From positions 1 to 64,000 of the forward strand of contig NQMI01000166.1 in NCBI GenBank assembly GCA_002270565.1: a stretch of DNA of 64,000 nucleotides, read 5' to 3'. The translations under genes were made by a program, and so were the position numbers. This DNA is from Stenocarpella maydis. Lineage: Eukaryota > Ascomycota > Sordariomycetes > Diaporthales > Diaporthaceae. Positions 1-10,495 of this stretch are shown here, piece by piece. The first letter of the stretch is position 1. The number at the start of each line of letters is the position of its first letter. The notes beneath the pieces were generated by a model, which worked only from the letters and a program-made list of their open reading frames with translations, was not told the DNA's origin and made no database searches.

Positions 1-198
1 TGACGTTGGGAATAGTGGCATGGTGGGTGGGTAGGGCGGCCGGAAGGGGGGCCCGGCCGGAAGCCGGGGCGACGATGTTAACTATCAATCCGCGTGCAGT
101 GGGCGACAAGATAACCATTCATGCATGGCTTGAAATATCTTACTGATTTATGGGGTTCTTTTTAGATCTTCATTGTAGCAGCAAACGAGAGTTGAGCC

Positions 199-1255
199 AT
201 GGCACAAAACGAGGGTATTCTGATCACCGGCGCAGCTGGATTCATCGCACAGGTCCTTGCGGCAGCTCTGCTTGAATCGTCACCAGATATCAGCCCGACC
301 TTGACAGATGTCTCAAGGCCCCCGGTTCCTACGTCTGTTTCGCAACATGCACACCGCGTCACAGCCGTCAGCAGCGACTTGACTGATGTTCCTGCTGTTA
401 CGTCTCTCCTCTCCAGTCCTTTCAAGGCGGTATATCTGCTTCATGGCTTGATGTCAGGCGGCGCAGAGGCCAACCTGGAGCTGGGTTGGCGTGTGAACTG
501 GGACAGTCACCGGTAAGCAATGATGCTCTGCCTGCTGGCTCACCTGTGCCTCTTCACGATCTGTTAATGATGTTTCTCATTGCAGAGCCATTCTGGACCA
601 CCTGCGTACACATCAACCAGGGACTGTAGTGATATTTCCAAGCTCCCTCGCCGTGTACGGGCCCACTGATTCTGGAGAGATCACAAGCGAATCCCCAAAC
701 CCGCTACCCCAGTCTTCATACGGGGCTCAAAAGCTAATGGTGGAAACATACTTGAACGACTTTTCCCGGCGCGGCCTTCTCGATGGACGAATCGTGCGGC
801 TTCCCACCGTCGTCGTACGGCCCGGGGCACCATCCACAGCAGCCAGTTCGTTCGCCAGCGGAATCATTCGCCAGCCTTTACAGAGGGAAAAGAGTATCCT
901 TACTGTCGCACGGAAGCTGGAGATGTGGATTTGCAGCCCAAAAAATGTCGTGGAAAATTTGATTCGGATAAAGGATGTGCCTAGGGAGAGGTTTGGGTTC
1001 AGTATGGTCCTCAACCTGCCAGGTATAACTGTTACTGTGCAGCAAATGCTGGATGCTATTGAAAGGGCAGGGGGAAGCAAGGCACTGGGCCTGATCGAGG
1101 AGGCAAGAGATAAAAAGGTCGAGGCTATTGTGGGTAGTTGGCCAGCTCGGTTCGACACGTCAAGAGCACAAAGCTTCGGCTTAGAGGCAGACCGGACACT
1201 GGAGGAAACTGCCAATGACTTCGCCCGAAGTGTAGCCAAGGCCAAGAGCTCATGA
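199..1255 (+). CDS. NAD-dependent epimerase/dehydrogenase (SDR), D-erythronate dehydrogenase-like
   Basis: Two exons, 199-512 and 586-1255, with a GTAAGC donor and TGCAG acceptor, give 327 residues. The protein opens with a Rossmann motif GAAGFIA in place of the usual GxxGxxG, so the third glycine is alanine. An SSLAVYG strand and a YGAQK (YxxxK) catalytic pair follow. The block LEMWICSPKNVVENL resembles the DenD-type extended SDR family, which oxidises sugar acids such as D-erythronate with NAD; the true substrate is not readable here. It is probably cytosolic, as no signal peptide is visible. It lies tail-to-tail with the truncated regulator and next to a transporter, a sialidase-like gene and an aldolase, so a role in sugar-acid catabolism is inferred. 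It is the only enzyme gene of that group that looks intact. Confidence 0.8.
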
Positions 1256-1433
1256 ATGGATTTGTACATATGTAGCCGCGTATGTTGAACTCGGGAACAT
1301 TTACCCCGGCTAATGAGGGTCTATAGCTCATAACTCAAGTACCAAATAAAACAAAAAGTGCTTGAACAACACGTTTTTTATGTTCAGTTACTGAGCCATG
1401 CGTGTTATGGGTCTTTGGAAATAAAATAATGAA

Positions 1434-3130
1434 TTATAAGCTCTCAGGGCTGAAGTTGTCGGCCGACTCCGACATATTGGTCCCGTTGCTGAAGTACATC
1501 AGCTCCGGAGCCCCCAGACTCATATTGCTATCTAGAAGAAAGTTGGCATCGAAGCCAAAGGCAGAGCCACCCGGGAACGCAGGATCCAACAAACTCTCAA
1601 AATCCCCATTCTCGGTCTGAGGGGGTGGCGGGTCGACGCGAGCCGGCTGGTGGCTCGATAGGGACGTTCCGTTTGCCGTTCTGAGGGTCTCCACGATCTT
1701 TTCCAGACCGTCAGCCGTAAGGTTGACCAAGTGACATTTTACTACTGGCATCCTCCGATAAAACCCCGCGAGGTGTGCTATTGAGTCTACCACTTGCTGT
1801 CTGTCGATCAGCTGATCGCCATGGATCATGGCAAGTTTAGCCAGGAACATGCAGGCGAAAGCCGACATGGAATGCATATAGGATGGCATCCCCGCCAATT
1901 CCGACTGGATGCCGGCATCTGCTATCAGTATGTCGATGATCGAGGTCGCTGCTGCCGCCGCTGAGGATGCTGGCTCCAAGAAGTATGAGGGTGTGGGTTC
2001 TCCCTTGCCAAGGCCTGTGAAGACATGAGAGTACAGATGTAACTTGGCGAAATGGAAGTGCAAGAGAACGCCATTCCGTGGGAAAATTCCAATCCGCTCG
2101 TGGTGATCTGTTCTTTATGTAAGCAACAAAGACAAAGGATTAAAGCCAATGGGCATGTTGAAGACTTCGAAACATACGTGTAACCACTCCAGACCAATTT
2201 CCAACCCATTGGTCGAGCTGGCGAGCAAATTGTGCAATTTGCATAGAATAGACTCGAGGCACCGGATCACCGACGTCTGGACCAAACAAGTCACGAATGG
2301 TGTGAACGATATTCACCAGTGCAATCTGACTAGCAAGTCGTGTGTCCTCTGATGCGGTATTTGAGGTAGACTGAGCCACGAAGGTTTTCCAACCTTGGAT
2401 TGCCAGGTCCTCTCTAATGATAGGCTGCTGCCCATAGAGTGTAGATAAATGCTGATCGCAAATGTGCAGCACATACCAGAGCCGCACGTAATCAGCCGAG
2501 TCCTCGTTGTTTTCCTCTGTTGCCTTTTTGAAATGCCTGATGAGATTGAGCTCAGCAGCTCTCCGTATTGCGCAACCTGAGACTTCCCAGCTGATATCGG
2601 ACAGCCAGTAGGAGGAAATGCACATTGCCCTCAAGTAATCTGCATCGATGCGGCGGTCGAACATGGAGGAGGATAAGAGCCGCCGGCACTCCTTGTAGCA
2701 CTTGTAGCATACTTGACATCTTTGTTAGAAATAAGGACCATTTATATCAGTATACTACAGACGGGATTCGTGCCTCCGTATACCTTGTTTCTCTGTGGTT
2801 CATGTAGCGCTGAGACAGTAAAAATGCACGTGGTCAGGATTGTGCTGGCCTGGCGGAGCGCGTCCAGTGTTTCATACCGCCCGCCTATCCCGTACATGAA
2901 AGGGTCGAGATGGTCTCTATACAGAGCGAAAAGACGCTCGGCATCTTCAAGAGATAGTCTTCCTCTGGAAACGAGGTCATCTACCTTGTTTTGTGGATTG
3001 CTCGGAGTCCCGTCTTTCCCAACATCATCTGGAGAACGTAATGCCTGAAGCTTCGCCAATTGGTATACCGAATTAATGGTAACTTTTGGAAGTTCGTGAT
3101 CCTCACTGCCCTGCTAGCTGGTAGCTGCCC
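1434..3130 (-). CDS. Fungal-specific transcription factor lacking its Zn2Cys6 domain (N-terminally truncated)
   Basis: At least three exons encode a fungal transcription-factor middle homology region. The first part carries an LSLEDAERLFALYRDHLDPF stretch, and the second has the block around DYLRAMCISSYWLSD with RRAAELNLI. The C-terminal exon ends at 1434. No Zn2Cys6 cluster can be found. The reading frame runs back to a TAG near 3115 without any in-frame ATG, and only about 200 bp separate it from the 3' end of the MFS gene upstream. The body therefore looks conserved while the start codon and DNA-binding domain are missing. It may be a decayed cluster regulator, or the first exon was missed. 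It sits between the epimerase and the transporter and probably once controlled them (inference). Confidence 0.6.
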
Positions 3131-3332
3131 ACTACTATTGCCACAGGCATTGTATTTATTATCTAACGCAGGGTGTCTGAGCGTTTACAACTGTATGAAG
3201 GGACCGCAGCTCTTTTTTAAACCCAAAAAGAGGGGGTGGGGGAGATTTTAATCGGATTCAGAACGAAACCAGCTTTCATTTATATTCAAAGACCACTTGG
3301 AGCTTGAGTCGCGGCCTTATTTATAGAACTCA

Positions 3333-5471
3333 CTAGTGGTGGACGACTGTGACCTGAGGGTTCTTGGTCTCCGGTCCACCCTCCACTTCGTCTCTCGCCT
3401 TTTTAATTATCTGCTCCTGCTCATTGTGGTGGACCTTGTCCTCCTCCTTCGGATACACGTGCCGCGACATGGTCCAAATAGACCGCTGGAAGAGATCGCC
3501 CATAGATTCAATGGACCGGCCTTCGAACTCCGGCATGCAGAAGAAGAAAAAAACGGCGCCAATGTAAGTTAGCACGGCGTACAGCAGGAACGTGCCCCAG
3601 CCCGTATGTGTCATCATTAGAGGCGTGGCCTTGGTAATTCCGTAGTCCACAATCCAGTTAATGAAGAAGCAAATCGACATGGAAAACGAGCGAATCCGTG
3701 CAGGGAAGATCTCGGCAGCCACGACGTAAGGTGCAACTGACCACCCAAAGGACCTAGGTACGGGGGGAAACGGGTCAGAGGATATTTCAATTTTCAAAGA
3801 TTGGGTGTAAACTCACCATCCGAAAGCGTAGATATAGATCCATATAATGCCTACAATCCCGCCAGCCGGTGTGCCCCCAGTAGAGTCAGGATTCGCGAAT
3901 CTGATGTAAAGAGCAATATACAGCATGGCTGTCGCTTGAAGCACAGCGCTAAGCTTTTAATTTTCGGTCAGATATTAACTTTCACGGAAGATTGAGGGCT
4001 TACTTACCAGAAGCGGCCGCCTTCTACCAACCCGATCCACGATGACGGCGACATAAATGATGGTAGTTGCTAGCTTGACGAGGCCGTATACACCGGTAGT
4101 TAGGAGGGATAACGATCCGGGTTGGACCCCGATCATTTCGAAGATCTCCGGCGAGAAGTAGTTCAACGAGTCGGTCCCAGTAAATTTGTGGAAAATAAAG
4201 AGGAAAGTTGCGAGGAAGAAGCGGCTGGCGTTGCTTGGGATCGTGACAATGTCTTTGATTACCACCCAGTAGCTCGACCCTAGACACCGTTAGATGCTTG
4301 TGGCAAATCTTTCTCGTACACGATGAGACAGTAACAAAGAGGCTCAGTTCGGCCTTACCTTTTGTGAATTCTTGTTCGTGGTCCACCTGGGCGCAAACCT
4401 CCATGTATTCTTAGGACACATATGGGTGTTCCGATGGGAAATTCCGTAATTTGCAGAGGTTTTCGAGCCCCTTTTCCCGATTACCCCTTGCGATTAAGGC
4501 CCGAGGAGTGTCGATGACAACTACACGCACTGTCAGATTCTGATTTGGAACCTCATATGCCACCATTCAGACCCACGACTCTAGCACCTAGACTTACACC
4601 ATAACGTTAAGAACATGCAGCCTCCTGGTATGATTTGAATTCCTAGTGCCAGCTTCCATTGTAGGTTGCTCGAAGTAGACCACAGTGATACACGTTAATT
4701 TGTCCAGAATGCCAAACTGCAGGGCGATTCAGTTAGCCGTGGTCTTTTGATGTGCATCTTCCGATATGAGCGCAACTTAGGGCCAGTATAATGCGCAAAT
4801 TATACGATGTTGTTAAGGAGCCACGGATCGATTTTGGTGAGTTCTCGCCAAGGTACTGTGGTCCCAACATGCTTGTCCCTCCAATGGACAGGCCGGCAAT
4901 GAAGCAGCCGGCATAGAACGTAGGCAGGTGGGCAATCTCTTGCATCGTGGCACCGATGAGGAAGAGGGCCGCGAAGATGGTCATGGACTTCTTGCGTCCA
5001 AGAAAGTCGGCGAAGGGAGCTGCTATCAGCGCGCCGGCCGAGCCGCCTGCGGCCACTGTGTTATATTGTCAGGATATCTAGTATATTCTCGGCAGTATGT
5101 TGTATACGAACGCATGGCGGCAATGTTTCCAGCTGTATGCATATGTTAGTCAACATACGTGGCTCAACTAGAAGAAAAAAAGAAAAAAGAAAAACGAAAA
5201 AAAAGAACGCGTGGGTTTGGTTGGATGTTTTGCAGATTTTGCATATGGACATACCTCTTTGATCGGCTTCGTCCTCCGAAAGCACATTTAGGCCAAAGGC
5301 TTTCTTGAAACTCGGTAAAGTCAGAACTCCACCGATGTTCCCTTGGTCAAAGCCATAGGAACACGCAGCGAAAGCGACTGTTGCAGCCAGGTACCAGAGT
5401 CTTCCGTTGAAGATCTCCTTGGGGTCGTCCTTCCAGTCCCGAAACGCCCAGATGGATGTGCCACCACCCAT
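3333..5471 (-). pseudogene. MFS sugar-porter-family transporter, disrupted
   Basis: A sugar porter of the major facilitator superfamily can be followed through about seven exons from ATG 5471 to TAG 3333. Visible family marks are SYGFDQGNIGGVL in helix 1, the loop DFLGRKKSM, the block around QIIPGG, a second DRVGRRRPLL loop, AAEIFPARIRS, and a C-terminal FEGRSIESMGDLF motif near PESKG-type positions. Two stops interrupt conserved blocks: TAA 4695-4697 inside the LAFW...VSLW segment, and TAA 4411-4413 just before EYMEVCAQ. The second would be CAA to TAA if glutamine was original. The donor near 4770 is also not GT in the frame that fits. It would have imported a sugar or sugar acid at the plasma membrane. 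Readthrough or sequence error cannot be excluded, but two stops favour a pseudogene. Confidence 0.7.
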
Positions 5472-6070
5472 TTCTACTTTTTTTGATAGACCTTGTGTGT
5501 GATCAAAGCCCGATACGGTCTTGGCACTGTGTATCTTCGAGTCGAAGCTCACTTTCAAAGTGTGGCAAAGGGCTGAGTCGATACCCAAAGCGTTGCATTC
5601 GAGGGAACTTGAGGTTATAGACGGATGCACAGAAGGCCCCTAGCTTGCTAATCCACATCGAAGCAGCCCGGAAACTTGTGCGAGCATGCAAATTAATAGG
5701 GCTCATTACAAAACTGAGTCGAATCCAGCCTGGCCTCACTCCACTTCCCCATATTCAACCCCGGATATGCCAAGGTCCGGGGTAAAAGGTGCATGCGGGG
5801 AGCAGCGTTGGACATGGATCGACTACATGTAGAGGACTCGGAGAGAATCCCGTGTCACCCAAAGCACCCGAACGTCAGACACTGTGCTGTTAGGCTTCAA
5901 AAAGAGTCCTTGCTTATAGGGACGGACGTCTCAGCCGCATAGATAGGTACTCCAGCCTCCTATTGGGGACAAAGTCGATGAGCCAAGGAAATCAGAATTC
6001 TCCCAAGTCGAACACCATTTGCACATTCGATTAAGCGCAGCTGACAGGCCCGCCTGTAAGAACAGAAGCC
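5472..6070. promoter_or_regulatory. Divergent intergenic region between transporter and sialidase-like gene
   Basis: This 600-bp stretch separates two genes that point away from each other, so it should hold both promoters. No open reading frame with family features was found in it and no operator could be assigned. Confidence 0.4.
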
Positions 6071-7248
6071 ATGTCGGCCACTATCACTACTATCACCTCA
6101 TCAGACACACACACGAAAAGCCCTGCGCTGACCCGGGTGGACGACTTGCCAGCGTCAACGGTCTAATGCCACGCATCCAACCTCCACAGGCTCCGAGACG
6201 GCACATTACTCTGCACCTGGTTCGGTGGGACCCAGGAGGGCACACATGACATATCCATCTACCTGTCCCGGCTCGCACCCTGGCCCAATTCGTCCTGGTC
6301 GGACCCGGTGCGCGTGTAAGAGGACAAAGAGCGCAGTGAGCAGAACCCGGTCTTGTTCCGGGACCCTGCCACTGGTGCGCTCTGGCTCTTCCACACCGCT
6401 CAGCCTCTCTGCAACCAGGATGAGGCGGTCGTGATCGCTCGCACTTCTAATAATAATGGTCAGACTTGGTCCATGCCCTTTGAGCCCTTCCCAGGAAAGA
6501 AGGGGGTCTTTGTTCGTCAGCCTTTGGTAGTGCCCCCGGGGGGGTGTGGGTGCTGCCCATCTGGTATTGCCGCACGCCACCAGGCTTCAGGTGGGTCGGG
6601 AACGATGACGTCTCTGCGGTTCTGTATACACATGACGGGAGCCGGACCTGGCTGGAAAAAGAAGTCCCTGATTCAGTGGGACACGTGCATATGAACATCC
6701 TATCGCTGGGCCACGGGTCCTATGTCTCATTCTTTCGGAGTCGGTGGGCCGACGACGTGTACCGGTCTGTCTCGAAGAATGGTCTTGACTGGAGTGTCCC
6801 TGAGAAAACTCCACTGCCAAATCCCAACTCTGGGATCAGTGCGGTAGCTCTATCCACTGGGGACGTCGTGATGATATTCAATGACTCACGGACTAATCCG
6901 GACATGCAAAGAAGAGAGGGTTTATATGATGACATAACACCGGCAGATGACACGAGGAGCAATCAGCCAGGTGTGGGAGGTAAGGTCGCTATATGGGGAA
7001 CACCGCGAAAAGCTCTGTCTGTCGCGCTTTCGAAGGACGAGGGGAAAACGTGGGAATGGAGAGTTCTGGAAGATGGCGACGGCTTTTGTATGACGAACAA
7101 CTCCAAAGAGCGCACAAACCGGGAATTGAGTTACCCCAGCATTACCGTTAATGGCAAAGGCGAGAAAGGGGTGCATGTGGCCTACACTTACCATCGGAGG
7201 CACATCAAGCATGTTTGCATTCGCGATGCTGCAGAGTTTTATCAGTAA
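6071..7248 (+). pseudogene. BNR/Asp-box sialidase-like beta-propeller protein, disrupted
   Basis: Reading from ATG 6071, the frame shows a BNR_2-type propeller: LLCTWFGGTQEG at about residue 46, SEQNPVLFRDP near 90, then Asp-box repeats including SNNNGQTW, THDGSRTW and SKDEGKTW. It ends at TAA 7246-7248. Three lesions break it: TAA at 6164-6166, TAA at 6317-6319, and a frame change in the G7 run 6538-6544, after which translation resumes as VWVLPIWYCR in another frame. Introns cannot explain the stops, because the only GT...AG pairs enclosing them are under 35 nt and would remove conserved residues. The family includes exo-sialidases, and similar propellers occur among polysaccharide lyases, so the substrate is open. 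No clear signal peptide is visible. Confidence 0.75.
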
Positions 7249-7550
7249 CAATTAGGTCCCAAGGAGCAATCGATTTCGCATTATATACAGAATATTCTTT
7301 GCTGCAGACGCCGAGGCGTAAGAAGATCATATCCCTCCATCTTCCAAGGGTTGATCTTTCGATTACAGAAATGATGCCCATATTACTCTGACACCTACGA
7401 GATGTTCAAGATGTTGGGTAGCTCGGCAAGGATTTAGTGTCAAGGTTTCGCAGGAACATTTCTTCACTTTACCTATATTGCCATAACCATCACTTGAGTC
7501 ATAGAATTGGTAAAACGTTCTGCATTCTTCTTGACCTCCGATGTGCGTCC

Positions 7551-8598
7551 TTACATGGTCGTCTGTCGGCCAGGCAGAGACTTCTCCGTCTCCTCCAAAA
7601 CCGGTAATGTCTCTACTGTCCATTTCTTAATGTCATCCTTCAGTTCAAGGTAGGGTTTCTGCATCTTGAACTTCTCGTCCTCTATGCCGAGCTGCTTACC
7701 AAGGTGCCATCAGGTACCGTACTTCGTGCATGCTAGGGATTTCTTGCAGGCCCATTCCGCATTGGCAACCAAATCTTGCAGCTCTCTTGCTTTTTCTAGC
7801 TCCCCGGCCGCCCAGTAGTCGTATATCCTGGATGTAGACTTGGGGAAGACATTCCCCAGCCCGGTTACGCAACCATTGCCACCCGCATGCAGGGTTGGCA
7901 GTAAATAATCGCTGCTTCCGCCGTAGACACCTAAGTGAGAAGGCTCAAACTTGACGTCAGGCGCGTAAGCTTTCCCACATTGCCACAGGTGAGCTTTGCG
8001 GCCACGATATTTAGATGGGAGGCCAGCACGGCTAGTTGATCCGAGTCCAGATCGATGCCCGCCGTCACACCAGGAAATTAAGAGATGATTAGACGCTGTT
8101 TTGCGACTGAAGCAAATTAATATGGCAATAGTCTTACATTGTAGATGACCACTGGTATGGACTGGCGTCCGCCACGTCACGGTAGTACGCAACAAGAGGC
8201 TCCGTTGGCAAAGACTTGGCCCAATAGCTCGGAGGGAGCAAGAGGCCCCAACCGGCTCCTGCCCCGCCTGCCTCCTTGGCGAGCTGTATAGTCTCCACGG
8301 TGCTTTGCGCCGAGATACCCGCGACAATAGGATATTCAGGAAGACCCATGTCGTTGACCATCTTCCGTGCATTCCGGAGGATCTCCTGCCGCTCCGGTCC
8401 GGTAAGCAGGGCAAGCTCACCATTTGTGCCAAGGTAGACGAGGCCGTGCATGCCGCTGTTGATTAGGTGTTGACCATGGGCGTACATGGCCTTGAGGTCC
8501 ACGGGCTGGTCCGTCGCGTCACTGTATATTGTGATTACTGGGGTGCAAACGCCCGGAGGCAGTGGTTTTGCCTTTGCTACCGATATTTTGAAGCCCAT
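7551..8598 (-). pseudogene. Dihydrodipicolinate synthase/N-acetylneuraminate lyase family aldolase, disrupted
   Basis: From ATG 8598 the protein shows the (beta/alpha)8 class I aldolase family: GTNGELALLT, the IYN tyrosine motif, and the Schiff-base lysine region AAKLTCGNVGK, followed by YGGSSDYLLP. Family members cleave or form pyruvate-linked sugar acids. The gene is broken in several places: a one-base loss near 8156 just before the IYN motif, an intron (GTAAGA donor near 8130) with no clear AG acceptor, a second one-base loss near 7953, and TGA at 7710-7712 where family proteins have tryptophan. Sequence related to the C-terminus continues to TAA 7551-7553. It lies convergent with the sialidase-like pseudogene. 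The shared decay suggests the pathway is no longer used. Confidence 0.8.
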
Positions 8599-9429
8599 AG
8601 CGGCTGGCGTAGCTTAGAATCTTGGAAAAGAGGAGTAACTATGTGGTTTCACTTTCCAAAGACGGGCGCAGACAGAAAAAAAACACGCACGAAGATGGGC
8701 TACGAAACCCGTCTGTACACCCTCCTATTTGTTGTCTGATACAAATGGGTCTGGAGTTGTGGATCGCGCCGGGATCGGGGCGGGAAGCTTGATCGGCTTT
8801 CTTTCCGAGCTTTGGTCACAGTATCCTGCGCCAGATCGGCTACATACCACGTGCTTTGTACCCGTGCGTAGGGAGGTCGGTAGCTAGGATGGGAGAAATG
8901 ATCCCTAATGAAAATAGCCGTGTGTAAAGAGTTGCAGTTTACTCAACTTCCATAATTAAACTCACAAACCCCGAGAGGAGTTATTACACATAGCTCATTG
9001 CTGAATCTCTACTCCACAATCCACTGATCGTACACTTGCCATTTTGTGCATCATTATGGAAGGTGCAAACCAAGAGCTATCAGGGAAGAGAGACTTTCAA
9101 TATATTTCTGTGCTAAGAGATAGTTATACAATACTGAAAGTTGTAGTTAGGAGAGTAACATGGGGGGTGTGGATTCCGCCATCCACACATCCGCATACAT
9201 ACATAAACTAATTTATACCCCCCCTATAGAAAAGCTTAACATTTCAATAAGGGATTTTTTATCTAATTAATGAGCTTTATATGCAACTCAATTAAACTAT
9301 TATAAAGTAATATTTGAAAAATCAGCTGCAAGATACTATTACTATAATCCAAGATGAGATACCTATTAAATGGGCTTTTAAGACCTAGTATATTCCTCAA
9401 ACCATACTTTGCAATTACCTTAATAGCTA
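8599..9429. other. Intergenic region with AT-rich tail
   Basis: No gene was recognised. The first half is mixed composition and probably holds the aldolase promoter. From about 9170 to 9420 the base composition becomes strongly AT-rich with many stops in all frames, which could be a degraded, RIP-altered transposon fragment, but no protein motif was recognisable. Confidence 0.35.
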
Positions 9430-9960
9430 TCAGGTCTGCGGGCGGTGCATAGAATTGGCGATAATTGCCAGACGCTCCGACTTGGGTATTCTGGTCGCGA
9501 GTTCGGCCATGAAGTCGTCATAATTAGCCCTAGCCACCGCACGACAGTAGTGTCCCATGCATCGTTGCAGAGATGTAATTTCTGGAAAGGCCAGCGACCT
9601 GTTTGCGAGGTCGAGGGCGATGTCGAAGTTGTTAACAATGCCCCGCTGGCGAGTCAGGAGGTGTGGTCTTGCGGTGGCAACGTCAAATGGCATGCCGGTG
9701 TTGCGTCGTGCTGACACATGTTGGCTTGCATACAAAGACAATTGGGAGCAGATGTTGGCGAAGAGGCTCTCGACTCTGCCGTATTCGACCAAACCACGGT
9801 TTGGCATTGGTCCTGAACGGTAAGCAGAGTAGGCAGATATGGCTCCGGCGAAGGTGAAGAGGGCAGCCACACAGTATCCCTCTTGAATGCACACGGCGAG
9901 AAGGGCCTTCTGAGGCTGCAAATACGCAAGGATGCTGCGTGCGGCGTCCCTCGTGGCGGG
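9430..9960 (-). pseudogene. Orphan ORF, possibly C-terminal remnant of a fungal regulator
   Basis: About 175 codons stay open on this strand and end at 9430. The reading includes a moderately hydrophobic stretch (AALFTFAGAISAYSAYRSG) followed by a polar helix-rich tail. The composition looks coding and the beginning (RDAARSILAYL) resembles the middle homology region of fungal transcription factors, but this is a weak impression. There is no in-frame ATG: the first candidate codon at 9921 is TTG. Upstream the frame runs into an A10 tract (9961-9970 on the plus strand is T10). It is either the last exon of an unseen gene or a remnant. Confidence 0.35.
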
Positions 9961-10495
9961 TTTTTTTTTTGAGTATTTTTGTAAGGTGGACGGAAAACGG
10001 TCGAGATTTCAAAAGGAGTAGTATCAAAGGCAGTGAGTGATACGACGATGTGTATAGAGACAAATGGTAGTTCAGCCTTGGCTGCCGAGTTTTCTGCAGT
10101 GGAGGAAGAGGTGAGGATACAGAAATCGACTGGTTCTGCCAAGGCCAGGTTCTGTTGACTTGGGACTTGCAGATATCAAATGATGTCGTCGTCGTCCCGG
10201 GAAACAATCTGGTGTTTCTTCCATGGTTTGTGCTGCAAGATCCCACTGAGACCCTTCTGGGTTGGCACGCGAGGCCAAGTCAAGATCACTTTCCCCCATC
10301 CTGCCGGTGCCAAGGCTGTTCCAGGGGTCATTCTTGTTCTTCTCGGAGAGTGGATCATCAATATTTCAAACCTTGTTCGAGACAATCACTCCGTAGCCTG
10401 GGTACCGCCTATTGAAGGATGGATGGATTCACAGGCTCTGCATCCTTCGCCTGTGACAAAGACAGCACCCTGGTGGATCTCGATGAGCCCCTGGA

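Noticed and set aside
6150..6345. Introns to explain the two stops in the sialidase-like gene
   Set aside because: The only GT...AG pairs around them are about 27-29 nt, too short for fungal introns, and would delete conserved residues.
8650..9430. AT-rich tract as a defined transposon
   Set aside because: No terminal repeats or transposase motifs could be read; left as possible degraded repeat only.
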